This document shows, piece by piece, positions 19,571 through 32,284 of a stretch of 64,000 nucleotides of DNA; within the stretch, counting starts at the first letter, position 1, and each line of letters begins with the position of its first letter. Under the pieces are notes generated by a model. That model had not been told where the DNA came from and searched no databases. It saw nothing but the letters and a program-made list of their open reading frames with translations. Position numbers and translations under genes: made by a program. The DNA comes from Callipepla californica brunnescens (lineage: Eukaryota > Chordata > Aves > Galliformes > Odontophoridae), in NCBI GenBank assembly GCA_023055505.1, contig JALIRH010000108.1, forward strand, positions 1,054,001 through 1,118,000, given 5' to 3'.

Positions 19571-21473
19571 CCTCCTGAGCTGGAGGGCTGGGACAGGAGA
19601 TGCTGCAGAAGGGGCTGGGGGATGCAGAGGACGCAAAGCTGGGCCCGGGGGGCTGACGGCGGGCAAAGGGGGCGAAGAATTCAGCAGCAAAGAGGATGGG
19701 GTCAGGGGGCTGGCGGAGCAGCAGGGCCTGCAGGAAGTCAGCCAGCAGTGCAAAGAGCTCAGGATGCTGCTGAATGTAGGTGCTGTGGGATGCTCGCAGC
19801 TCCTCCTGTGGGGTTGGGGACAGGGTTGTCCACATGCTGGGGGCATGGGGAGGGGGGGAGCTGGGGAGGAGCTCAAGTCCTTCCCCACCTTTGTAGAGGG
19901 TTTGGAGGTGCTTCACCTCTCCCCAGGAGGGACCCTGCAGGAAGCAGCATAATCTCACGTCTCCCATCCCCAAGTCCTCCCCCTCACCTTCCTGTCCAGG
20001 AACCAGGAACGCAGCTGGACATCCTCCTCCCAGTCCAGCAGCTGCTTTGGGAAGAGGGGCAGGGGCTCTGCACCCATCCCACTGAGAGCTGGTGCATCCT
20101 GCAGCACTGCCACCACCGGGCACCCCACCTGCACCCGCTGAGCCAAGTGCCTGTGGAGGGGCATCAACACTGACCTTCTCCATCCTGGTGCCAACACCCC
20201 AAACCATCCACTCCCCCACCCCCAGCCTGGCACCATACCCACTGGGGAGAAGGCTGTAGTGCCACACCATTGGAATGCCCTGGGCAGCACGCAGGGCTCT
20301 CTCCACCACCAACACCTCCACCTTTGCTGAGCCCACCAGCTGCTGCTGCACACCCAGGGAGCGCTGCAGGGACATGAAATCACTCTGTGCCCACCAGTCA
20401 TCCCCGTGTCCCCCACCCATGCCCCCCTCCCAGGGTCTCACGAAGGCAGTGGTGCAGAGGTAGCCCTCCTTGTCAATAGCAGGGAAGGTGATGCTGGGGG
20501 GCACGGTACGGCGGCATGCCAGCACTCGCAGCAGCAGCAGGCTGGCAGCCTCCCCCAGCAGCCCCCGCAGTGAGGCCCAGCCATAGGAGAACTCCTGGTG
20601 CTGCGGCTCTGCCTGTAGAGACACCCCATGGGACACCCTGCAGGATGCAGCCCAGTTGCTCTCCTGGTATGGGGGGAAGGGTGGGAGGAGGGGGGGCATC
20701 ACCTCTCCCTCCCGGGTGGTGACGGTGGCAGTCATTCCATGTGGGTGCTGCACCATGTGGATCTTCCTCTCCATGGGGTGTGTTCCAAACTGTGGGGGGA
20801 GCAGAGCCACCCCAAGAGCCATCTTGGTTGGTGAAGGGGGAGAGGGACCCCAGGGTGCCATAACCACTGCTACCCAGGGCAGGGGATCAGCCTGGAGGTG
20901 TGGCTCAGGTACATAGGTGGGGACACCGCTTCAGGTCAGAGGGACAAAGGGACGTGCCACCACCACGGCTGCCTGCTCACCTCCAAGCGCTCATGCTGCT
21001 CCTGCTCCAGTGTCTCCAGCTGCGTAGACACATACCCTGTGGGAGCAGAACCCTGCGCACTCTGGGATAGGGACACCACTGTCCCCAAGATGCCAGCCCA
21101 GCCTGTAGAGTGGTGACATCCCCCTCCAGTGCCCCCAGCTCACCTGTGAGCCTGTAGGAATATGGCACGCCATCCAGGAGCCCCTGGGAGCCGGCCTGCA
21201 GCAGGATGCAGCTCTGCACCCGCTGGCCCTCCTGCTCATAGGGTGCATGTCGGGCGGTCACCCAGAGATGTCCCTGTGGCTGTCCCCCCTCTCCCATTAG
21301 TGCCAGTGTCTCAGCGAACAGGCAGCGCTCCAGCTCCTCCCACCCTGCACAGGGATGGTCACCAAGCGGCCACTCCGGGTGCTGGTCCCAATGAGGTCAC
21401 CGCGTCCCAGAGAGGGTGGGGTTGGGAGATGGCACCCACCGATGCGGTTCAGGAACTTAGCAGCCTCCTCCAT
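19566..21473 (-). CDS. CATIP: Ciliogenesis-associated TTC17-interacting protein, 8 exons
   Basis: CATIP works with TTC17 in actin polymerisation needed to build primary cilia; it is cytoplasmic and plasma-membrane associated. Exons in order: 21440-21473, 21144-21344, 20981-21036, 20703-20789, 20442-20612, 20239-20363, 19988-20150, 19566-19805, joining in phase to 358 residues against about 387 in human. Recognisable blocks include ETLEQEQHERLE, HPMERKIHMVQH, RVLACRRTVPPSITF, GIPMVWHYSLLPSGH and LADFLQALLLRQPPDP. The start chosen is ATG at 21471-21473 (MEEAAKFLNRI), close to the human start of homology. The frame stays open further upstream to another ATG at 21627-21629, so a longer amino end is possible. 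Position between PNKD and SLC11A1 matches mammals. Confidence 0.88.
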
Positions 21474-21983
21474 GGGGATGGGGTCCTCAGATGGAAGACA
21501 GCAGGGAAGGGAGGGTCCTCCTGAGAGCCCTCCCCCCACGACATCCACCCCAGTGAGGGGTTGGGGAGCAGCACCCCTAGTGCCCCCCAGGTGTCCCCCA
21601 CAGAACCCTATGGAAAGAACAGCCTTCACCCCTTACCCCCCACCAAAGCACTGCAATCCCCCCAACCCCATTCAAAGTGCAGCGGCCCCCTCCCCAAACC
21701 CTTATTCTCCCCCTGCCCCATAGAAGTCTGGGGTCTTCTCCCCCACAGCCGTCGGGCTGCCCTCAATATCCTCCCTCCCCCCAGCCTCAGACCTGTACCC
21801 GTCGACGCGCGGTGCCCCCCCTTACAACGCTTGCAGCCGTTGGGATAGCAACGGCCCATCCCTACCTCTTAAAGGGGCCACAGCCTCACAGCAACGATCA
21901 ACTTTTTAGGGAGGGGGAGGCAAAGGGGGTACTCCTCCAGACACAGAAAAAATGTCTGACTGGTCACAAATCCGATCCAGACT
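21474..21983. other. CATIP 5' region and PNKD 3' flank
   Basis: About 0.5 kb rich in C and G. It should contain the CATIP promoter. The CATIP frame remains open to 21629 on the minus strand. No further exon is supported. Confidence 0.4.
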
Positions 21984-21989
21984 TTTATT
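21984..21989 (-). promoter_or_regulatory. PNKD: PNKD polyadenylation signal
   Basis: AATAAA on the minus strand, about 540 nt beyond the PNKD stop (22531-22533). The interval 21990-22530 is then the PNKD 3' UTR. Confidence 0.75.
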
Positions 21990-22530
21990 TGGAGGGGGGG
22001 GAGGGGGTGTAGAGGGGCATCCAGTCCTCAGTGCAGCAGTACTCCCTGCACACCCCCAGCACTGTGCCCCCGGTCCCAGTGTATGGGGAGTGGATAGGAC
22101 ATGGGGGGAGCCCCAGGGCAGTGCTGGGCACCCAGGCTCCCTCCATGCCCCTCCACCCCCAAAGGGAGACACAGTAATGAGAGGAATGGGGGATTCCCTG
22201 AGCGCTGGTGGGGTGTTGGGGGGTGAATTGGGGTCTCCTATAAAACAGGGGGATGGAAATAAGGAGAGCCCTTAGTGCTGTCCCTACAGCCCCAGAAGTG
22301 GGGCAGGGGTGGGCTGCAGACCCCCAGAGAAGGGATCGTGTGAGAACAGGGGGAGGGACCACCCATGAGGTGCACACATGCAGTGTGTGTTTAGGGGTGG
22401 GGTCCATCCTTTCCCCATATCTCCCAGCAGGACCGAGGAGGAGGGAAATTCACAGCAGAAAAATCACACAGTCCGGGAGGTCCCCCCCCACATCGAGAGG
22501 GTGGGGGTCACGAGGTGAGGGGGGGGGTCA

Positions 22531-25233
22531 CTAGGTGGCCTTGTAGAGGTCCTTCCTCCTGCGCACCTCCCGCAGGACGCGGGCCCGGAAGGCATCGTGG
22601 TGCTCCCCGCTGCCCCGCTGCAGCCCCAGCGCTTCATGCAGCTCCCGGCGGTGCGTGCGCAGGAAGGGGTTGTAGGTCCGCTCTTCACCCAACGTCGAGG
22701 GGCACTGAGGGATGGAAAGCAGCGCTCAGCCACGCTCCCCCTCCCTAAAAAGTCACAAATATGGCCGTGGGGGGGGGGGGGGCTCACTGTGCTCCTCTTC
22801 TCCTGCCGCTGTTGCGTGGCCCACAGCAGCTTCTGCTCCAGCGCGGGGTTGTCCAGCTCCAGCAGGCGGGCAAAGCTCAGGCACTCCAGTGCATACTCGT
22901 GGCCTGGGGGCAGCACCTCAGCATCACCCCACTGCCATGAAAGGAGGCGATCTGGGGGCTTTTAGGGTAGGGGATGCTCACCTGGCCACAGCAGCGTGTC
23001 CTCTCCCAAGCCCACGGCTGCATCCAGGGAGGCCAGCATGGTTTCAGGGGAACCCTCAAACAGCCTTCCTGCAGCCAAGCACACAGCCACCATCACCAGA
23101 GGAGGGATGTTCATTTGGGGCATCCCCTCCTGCAGCCCTTCAGCACTCTAGTGCCCAAAACACAAGCAGTATGGGACTGCTGCACTCACCGCAGCCTGCC
23201 AGGAAGAGCAGGTCCCCAGAGAACAGGCAGGGGGGACCCCCGAAGGGCCCCGCATCCAGAACAAAGGCCATGTGCCCCACGGTGTGGCCTGGTGTGGCCA
23301 GAGCCTCGAATGTCAGGCAGCCCACACTTAGCTTCTCCTTGTCCCCAACGGGGCTGTGATGGCAGGGATGGGGGGACACGGTCACATCCAAAAATGCCCA
23401 GCACTTCCAAAACAGCCCCCACAGGGTTCACAGGGTGCTGGCATGGGGGGAAGGTGACCCAGATAAATGGGAGGATCACACATGGGTGTGGCACTTACTG
23501 GGTGAGCTCAGGAATGGCATCGATGGCACTGCCATACACCTTGCAGGAGCCGTGCTGCTGCAGCAGTGCCGCGTTCCCTCCACTATGGTCCCTGAAGGTG
23601 AACAGGTCAGTGCATCCCAAGGATGGGTTAGGCATGGGGCCACCTCATCTCAGCAACAAGTGGAGATGAGAGGGCTCACAGCCTGCCAGCTCCCAGCTGC
23701 CTTGCTCCCACAGAAGCAGGCTCTGCCCTGGGGCCCCCACGCCACCATGACGGGTATCCCCAGTGCCCCCCAATCACTCTCCCACCCCACTGTCCCCTTA
23801 CCAATGTTTGTGTGTACAGAGTATAGCCTCCAGCATCACACCCTCTGCTTCGATGGCAGCCTGGCAGGACAGAGATTTGAGTGCATATGTTTGGGGGGGA
23901 GGAACACTACAGTGTCAGCTCACCTCCCTGTCACCCTGCCCCACACGCTGTGGGTTACAGCTGAGGGGCAGATTTGCTCCATATCTGACTCAAAAGCTCC
24001 TCCCTCCCAGGACACCACATTACAGCACCAGGGGAAGGTGTGTGGGGGAATCCCACCTGCACGGCCAGTGGGTCAGAGGGGTCGACCACTGCTGCACAGC
24101 CAGAATCTGTGTCGATGACCAGGTAGCTGTAGTTATTGGAGAGCACGGGGATGGGCACGATTTTCACACCTGAAAGGGACAGACGGACAGCCAGACAGAC
24201 ATCAGGGTGCAAGGCTGAAGCCCCCCTGCCCAAAATAGGGCTGGAGATCAAAACTCACCACGGAAGTCCAGGGGCTGGGACACGGAATGGCCATGGGGGA
24301 AGCGCTCGCGGGCCTTCTTCACCTGCCGCTTGTAGAAGAGGAAGCCCAGGCGTGTGCGGGCATACAGGCTGTACCTGTGGGGGGGCACAGGGAACCCCCG
24401 CGGGGGGATTAAACACACATCCCTCCCTCACAGCCCCACATAATCATCTGGAAAAATCCCAGTCCCACCATCTATCCCCAGATGTGAACACAGAGCATAG
24501 CCCCATTCTGCGGCCGATCCCACAGCTGAGGGCTGCAATGGGTGCTGTGTTCTGGCACCAGGGGGAACACACAGCGCAGTTGGGCAACAGAAGGGGCTGC
24601 AGAAAAGGGAAGCGAGGAGCACTTCCATCCACATGCCACTGTAAGACCAACAGGCGCTGGGCCCGGGGGGGCCTGATACCCTCCTATTTATACAGGAGGG
24701 ATTTCAGGGCTGAGGACATGCCCCGAAGGACGCGACACGCTCCAGGTTCCATCTTTCCCCATCCGCAGAGCTCTTGGAGCACTACACCCCGCACCTGCTT
24801 ATCCCAGCAGGGGCACGGCGGGGGGACGCGCCTGGAAGAACGGAGGTGTGGGGTGGAGACCGGCACTCGCGGGCCGGCACTGCTCCGCGGAGCGGGGACA
24901 GAACAAAGGGGAGCAGCGGGGGGCGGCCCCGCGCCTTCAGCCTCCCCCATATCCCGATGGCAGCGGCTCCGGCACTCCCCTCCCGCTGCAGGGAGCCCCG
25001 AGGATCCCCACGCGCACGGCTGGGCGAGCAGACCCCTGGGCGCGGGGACACCCCGGGGACACCTCCACCACCCCCGGCACTCACCCCAGACGGAAGAGCA
25101 GCGGCCCGGCGAGGGCCATGAGAGCGGCGGCGAGGCGGCGGAGGGCCGGGCAGCGGCTGAGCCAAGCGGCGGCCCCCAGCCCGCAGGCACCGGCCCCAAC
25201 CGCCACCGCCGCCCCCCAGCGCGGCCCCGCCAT
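22531..25233 (-). CDS. PNKD: PNKD metallo-beta-lactamase fold hydrolase, internal-promoter isoform
   Basis: Paroxysmal nonkinesigenic dyskinesia protein (MR-1M type), a glyoxalase II/ETHE1-like protein that modulates synaptic exocytosis. Exons: 25085-25233, 24259-24374, 24057-24169, 23802-23860, 23499-23591, 23190-23353, 22982-23068, 22788-22903, 22531-22704. They join in phase to 356 residues (human about 361). The first exon encodes a hydrophobic segment ([13 protein letters not shown]) fitting a membrane anchor. Metal ligands are in place: THKHWDH (142-148), H200 in TPGHTVGH, D224 in FSGDLLF and H262 in WPGHEY. The carboxy end is RKDLYKAT. All exons from 24374 downward are shared with the long isoform, whose first two exons lie beyond TMBIM1 at 31512-32003. 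Confidence 0.95.
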
Positions 25234-25638
25234 GCCCCGCGCCCACCACCGCGGGGCCCCCGCCCCCCACCTCGGCAGCCAATAGGAGAGCAGCGTGACG
25301 GCGGGCCCCACCCCTCACGGCTCACGCCCCCCCCTGCGCGCCCCCTGCTGGTGGGTATCCCCTGCGTGACGTCACTCGCGGGGAAGGGGGACCCTCGGGG
25401 GCGGGAGCGCGCATCGCTCCCCGCGCGGCCCCGCGGAGCCGCCCCCACCGGCACCGCTCCCGCGCCGTACCCGCACCGGGTGCTGAGCGGCGGAGCGGCC
25501 GCACGAGGGCGCGGCGCGGGGGGGGCGGCCCGGGGTGGGGGCGGTTGCTGTCCGTTCCTCCGGATCCGCCCCGTCCCGTCTCGTCCCGCCCCGTCCCGTC
25601 CCGGCCGATCTCCAGCCCCGCGGAGCCGCGCGCAGCAG
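25234..25638. promoter_or_regulatory. Bidirectional CpG promoter, PNKD (short form) and TMBIM1
   Basis: PNKD exon 1 ends its coding start at 25233 (minus) and a TMBIM1 noncoding exon ends with CAG|GTAGGG at 25638 (plus). Between them is a CpG-dense island with CCAAT at 25279-25283 and a perfect CRE palindrome TGACGTCA at 25367-25374. No TATA box is seen. Head-to-head layout implies shared regulation. Exact start sites are not visible. Confidence 0.7.
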
Positions 25639-28453
25639 GTAGGGGAGGCCCGGCCCCCCCCCCCCCTCAGCCCCGTCCCCTTGCGAGGCTGTGGCGACGG
25701 TGGGGCCGTGGGGAGCGGGGGGGGCAGAGAAGGAGTCCCTCGGGTCCCCTCGGGTGTCTCCCAGCTTGGGCGGGGTTTCCTAGCTCTCCCAAACCACTTC
25801 GGGCCTTCTGTGTGTCCGCCCGCCCCGCCGATGCTCCCCCAGCCCAACCGCGCTCGGTTAACCCACCTCATTCCCCCCGGATCCTTCCCGGATCCCCCCC
25901 TTTCCCTGCCCGTTTCCCCGCCCTCCCTCTTTCCCTTCCAAGTCCCCCAACGTCGCCCAGCCTGCTCCCCACCCCCGCCCTTGGAACCCCCCAGGACCCT
26001 CTCTATACCCCGTCTGCCTTCCCCGGTGCTATTTGGGATGACATAACCCTCTAGGGACGGGGGTGGGTGTCCCAGGGACTGGGGGAGACCCGTCTCGGGG
26101 CTGGAGGTGCTGTCCCTGAGCCGCAGGGACACGCTGTGGTCCCGTGGGATTGGTTCCTGCTACGTGTGACCCCCACCCTTCACCTTCCTCTGAGCTTCCC
26201 GGAGCAGATGGGAGTCTGCTCGGATTGTGGGGATGAGGAAGTTGGGCTGGGGGGGCATCATTGTGTTCCCCCATGCTTGTCCCCATTGCTCAGTTCAGGG
26301 GCTCCATGCCCATGTCCCACCTCAGCCATGGTGCCCGCACTGCTGGGTGGGAAGGGGCTGCCAGCGTGTTGCGAGGCAACCTGTAGCTTCGGCTGAACGG
26401 GGGCAAAGTCCCACCCTGCTTGGCGCAAGGACAGCAGTGGGATGGGGTTCCCAGAGGAAACTGTGCTGTGACACCCTGGTACTGAGAGAGGTGTCCCTGA
26501 GGGAGCCTGGTGCTGAACAAGGATGTGTCTGCGTGGTATGGGGTGGGCACTGTGGGGCATGGGGCTGGTTCTCTGCTTAGGGACACCTGGGTCACTCCGG
26601 ATTGGGGACAGGTGGTGACAGCTGGCACACATACTTGACACCCCTGGGATGGGGCAGGGACGGCTGCAGGGCTGAGTCCCTGCAAATTCGTGTCACAGGT
26701 GAGTCAAGCTGGGCCATGAGCCTGGGGGCATAGGGGCATCCGTGCTGTGCTGCGCAGAACTGTGCTGTGCTGTACCAAGCTGTACCGAGCTGAGCCGGGC
26801 TGTGCCGAGCTGGTGTGATTTTCCAAGCTCTTCTAGGAACACAGAGCCCTTCCAGAGCAGCTCCACCCTGGGGAACCCCCAGGGAAAGTGGGGAGTGCTG
26901 GTACCCTGCTCTGCTGGGTGCTGCGTGGAGCACCCCATGTCCCCATTGTGTTGAGGTCACCTCCCTCCTGCTGCCTGCTGCTTATCAGTGCTGAGTCACG
27001 GTACCAAGCAGCGCTGTGGGGACCGGCTTGTGGCCACGGGGTCACTGAGCAGGCTGGGGTGGCCCCGTGGCCTGGCTGGTGACCACAGGTTTCGGTGCCC
27101 TGCTCCGAAAGAGGAAATGGGTCATGTGTTGGGGTTCTGTGCCCAGAGATGGGTTCTGCCACAAGTGCCACAGGGAGGTGACCCCATGGAGGTGACCCTC
27201 GAGGCGCGTACATCCCATGGTGTGGGGCTTTGGGGGGGGGTTGGTGGGGTTGAGCGCTGCTGGGTGCGGCCGGGACCCGTCGGGCTGGTTCCTTGTCTAT
27301 GCTGAGGCTGTGCCTGGGCACGGCTCTGGTTGGAAGCATTCACATGGGCTCGGTCTCACAGCTGTGATGAAGCCTGAGTGGGGGCTACAGGGTGTGGGGT
27401 GGGCGAGTGCGGTGCGCCAGCAGTCACTGAGTGCTGTGGGAGAAACTGTGGAGTGTTGAAAGCGAAACTTTGGAGAACACCATGTGGACGGGTTATTTTC
27501 GGCACCACCGTCACCGGGATGGGAAACATGACGGTGCGGCTGTGGGGCGGGCAGCCACCCCCGCAGGGATGGATGGATGGACAGACGGACAGTGAGCACT
27601 CCCCCTGTGTGCCCCCCCCAGTCCCATCCCACCCAGCATAGCACTGGCACAATGCTGCAGGAAGTGCCCGGTCCCACCCAGTTTCCATTGGAGCCAAGTC
27701 CTGCTCACGTCACTGGTGGTGACGGGAGGGAGGGGGAAAGGGGTGAGAGCAGGGGGTCCCCTGCCAGCGCCGAGGGTGTGGGGCAGGGGCCTGGCAACAG
27801 CGCCTGGCAGCACCATTGTTTTCCTGGCCTTGGAGCTCCTGCTTTTCTCCTCCTCCTCCTTCTGCTCCGGGGGAGTCAGCCCAGCGCTGGCCCTGTTCCC
27901 AGTGCAGCTGCTGGTGGCTGCTGGAGGATCGGTGGGGGGAGCTCAGCACGGGGATCCCAGTGCCCACACCCCGGCAGTTGTTCCCCATGAGGGTCAGCAC
28001 TGTCCTTGGTCCCAGTACTGTGGTGGCTTGTGTCCCTGCTGATCCTCAGCCCTGTGCCCAGCTCTGCAGTGTTTGTGGGGAGCAAAATAGAATGTCTGGC
28101 CATGGGATGGTGGCTGGGGGGACACTGGGATTGCTGACCCAGTTGACGGCAGGAGCAGCTGCAGAGGTCACGTCCCCAGGGTGCCTTGAGTCACCGCGTG
28201 GCTGTGCCCTGCCCACAGCCACTGCCTGACGTCACACCAGGGACTCAGAGCGCGGGAATGCTGGTGGCCCTGGGCTCTAAGTGACCTGGTCACCACGCTT
28301 CCCAGCCCTCATTAAGCAAAGGTCACTATTAAATGGTGGTGTCCATCCCACACTCAAATGCAGGGCACATCACGATGACTGTCCCCCGTGTTCCACATGT
28401 TCCCTGTCATCAGGGGATATGGGCAGGGTGACATCCTCTGTTCTCCCCTCCAG
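25639..28453 (+). other. TMBIM1: TMBIM1 intron 1
   Basis: About 2.8 kb between the noncoding first exon (ends 25638) and the first coding exon (acceptor CCTCCAG, exon from 28454). It contains a GCTGT/GCTGA-type tandem array at 26735-26815 and a CRE palindrome TGACGTCA at 28227-28234. No other gene is supported. PNKD long-form transcripts must read through it on the opposite strand. Confidence 0.7.
26735..26815 (+). repeat. Pentamer/decamer tandem repeat (GCTGT-type)
   Basis: Imperfect tandem units such as gctgt, gctgc, gctgag and gctgtacc run from 26735 to 26815 within TMBIM1 intron 1. This is a short, decayed microsatellite. Confidence 0.6.
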
Positions 28454-28481
28454 GTGCCCAGCAGGACAGCTCGCAGCCGGC

Positions 28482-30579
<2,098 letters not shown>

Positions 30580-31170
30580 GCCTCTGCCTTTGGACCCCTT
30601 ACCCCCTCTCCAAAACGCTTCTTGCTGTCCCCTCCCATCAGCCCAGCTGCTCCTCTCCCAGCCCCCCAGCCAGGCTCCTGGTGTCCCCAGTTGGGGTACT
30701 GCTGGCTGCTGGGGCCCGCAGCCCCTCTACCCGTTGCTGTCCCCATGAGGCCACCCACTGCCCCAGGGCTCCAAGGGGCCAGGACCAGGAGTGACACTGG
30801 AGCTGTCCCCATGGGTGGGATGGGCAGAGGTGATCCCAGTATGGGTGTGCTCTGCTCACTTGTAAATAGGCCTTGAAGCCAGTGCCTGTGTGCAGTACTT
30901 ACAGTTCTGTCTGGTTTCCCAGGCGCCTGATGGTGGCCTGCTGGACGGGAAGGGTTCCCTGTGTCTCACACTTGGACCCTAGGGGCTCTCTGGCCCAGGG
31001 GGTTTACAGGCAGCCAATGGGACAGTGTTGGGCCTGGGGCCTGGCCTCCACTCAGTGCCTTAAATGCAGCCCAGCTTTGCCCTGGGGATAGCTAGACCTG
31101 GTAGGCTTCAGGCCCTATTGGCCCCACTGCAGGCCTGGCCTTGGGCCACGCTCAATTGTTACACTTGCTC

Positions 31171-31176
31171 AATAAA
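31171..31176 (+). promoter_or_regulatory. TMBIM1: TMBIM1 polyadenylation signal
   Basis: AATAAA about 590 nt past the TMBIM1 stop (30577-30579). The interval 30580-31170 is the 3' UTR. It faces the opposing signal of the PNKD small isoform five bases further on. Confidence 0.85.
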
Positions 31177-31180
31177 ACAC

Positions 31181-31186
31181 TTTAAT
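31181..31186 (-). promoter_or_regulatory. PNKD: Polyadenylation signal of PNKD small isoform
   Basis: ATTAAA on the minus strand, about 90 nt past the small-isoform stop (31274-31276). Cleavage at the normal distance would fall inside the TMBIM1 3' UTR, so the two mRNAs would overlap tail to tail by a few tens of bases. Confidence 0.6.
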
Positions 31187-31273
31187 TTTCCAGATGGCCC
31201 CAGTGTGATTCAGGCAGGGCCCTGGGCTGGGGGGTGTGCCCCGGTCAGTCCCTGCGGGGCTGCTGGGTCCCAG

Positions 31274-32003
31274 CTATGTGCCCCGGCGGTACCGCTCCGT
31301 CTCATAGTCGCCCACGTTGGCTTCCAGCATCTTACGGCGGATGTGGAGCTGCTCCAGGCGGTTCTTGTCCACCTCTCTCTTCACCAAGAGGAAGAGGATG
31401 ATGCCACAGGGCAGCCCGATGGCCCTGCGGACAGGCAGGAGACAGGGTTGTGTCACTGTGTGTCCCCTGGTGCTCAGCCTCCCACCCCCAAGTGTGCGTC
31501 TCCCCACTCACCAGGCCACCCCCACCGGCTTCATGGGGTTCTTGCCTTTCTTCCGCGTGGGAATGTACTCCACCCCCTCGGGGAGCTGCCCTGCTGGCTC
31601 TGGTGGCCTCGGTGACACGGGTGGCCCCGCAGGCCGGTGGCAGCTCCGTCGCCCCCGAGGCCCCCGCCCGGCCGCTGCCAGGAGCCCTGCAGGGAGACAG
31701 GGCTCAGGGAGGTGGCACGGTGGGGGGACACGGGGGTGGCCCTGCTGTCCCCCCCCCCACCCCTAACCCAGCCCCAACGCAGGGAGCCGCGGGGGCGTGG
31801 CCATCCAGGAGGGGCGTGGCCTAGTTGTAAAGGGGCGTGGCTTCTGGTGCCACTCGCGTGCGCGCCGCGCGTACCCGAGGCCCTGCGGCGCCGGGGGCTG
31901 CCCTGGGCTGTGTAGGCCGCGCAGAGTCGCGGCGTGGCACAGCCGTCCCGCTGCCCGCCCCCTGCCCGCCTTTACCGCGCAGTCCGCCGAGCGCCGCCGC
32001 CAT
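31274..32003 (-). CDS. PNKD: PNKD small isoform (MR-1S type) and long-form 5' exons
   Basis: Three exons, 31976-32003, 31512-31686 and 31274-31424, join in phase to 117 residues. The protein starts MAAALGGLRG and has EYIPTRKKGKNPM, then a single hydrophobic segment (AIGLPCGIILFLLV) followed by KREVDKNRLEQL and a charged tail. This matches the human MR-1S isoform of PNKD, a small mitochondrial protein reported to associate with cytochrome oxidase assembly. The exon 2 donor (31512) ends in phase 2, as does the internal first exon at 25085. It can therefore splice instead to 24374, skipping over TMBIM1, to make a 374-residue long isoform reading [14 protein letters not shown], as in human MR-1L. 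So one locus makes three products from two promoters. Confidence 0.93.
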
Positions 32004-32284
32004 GCTGGGCCGTGCCGGGCTCCCGCGGCCCCGCTGCATGCCGGGAGGTGTGGTCCGCCGAGCTGGAGCTGCCGCCGGATGGCGCTGCAGGGAGGGAATA
32101 CAGAACTGCATTTCCCAGAGCGCCCAGCGCGGGGCGGGACACTCTCCCAGCGCTAGAGGAAGGGGCGGGGAGAAGGTGAGGACGCGGGCTGGGATTGGCT
32201 GGAAAGGGAGAGCGGCGGGCGGGGACTGGCTGAGCGGCGGAAGTGGTGGCTGTGGCGGCGGGGTGGGGCGCGCGGCGGGCCGGC
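32004..32284. promoter_or_regulatory. Bidirectional promoter, PNKD (long/small) and AAMP
   Basis: Only 281 bp separate the two ATG codons (32003 minus, 32285 plus). Two ZNF143/SBS-like elements face opposite ways: minus ACCACACCTCCCGGCATGC at 32036-32054 and plus AACTGCATTTCCCAGAGCG at 32104-32122. An ETS core CGGAAG lies at 32238-32243. CpG dense with no TATA, typical of a housekeeping divergent promoter. Confidence 0.75.

Noticed and set aside
19566..20867. Single 433-codon minus frame across several CATIP exons
   Set aside because: It reads through introns that have good GT-AG sites. The spliced model keeps phase and matches CATIP, so the continuous frame is a partly real shadow.
24136..26132. 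Very long opposing open frames (636 codons plus, 482 codons minus)
   Set aside because: They cross a CpG island with few A/T-rich stops, run antisense to or through known PNKD exons and the TMBIM1 first exon, and have Pro/Arg/Gly-rich low-complexity content with no domain.
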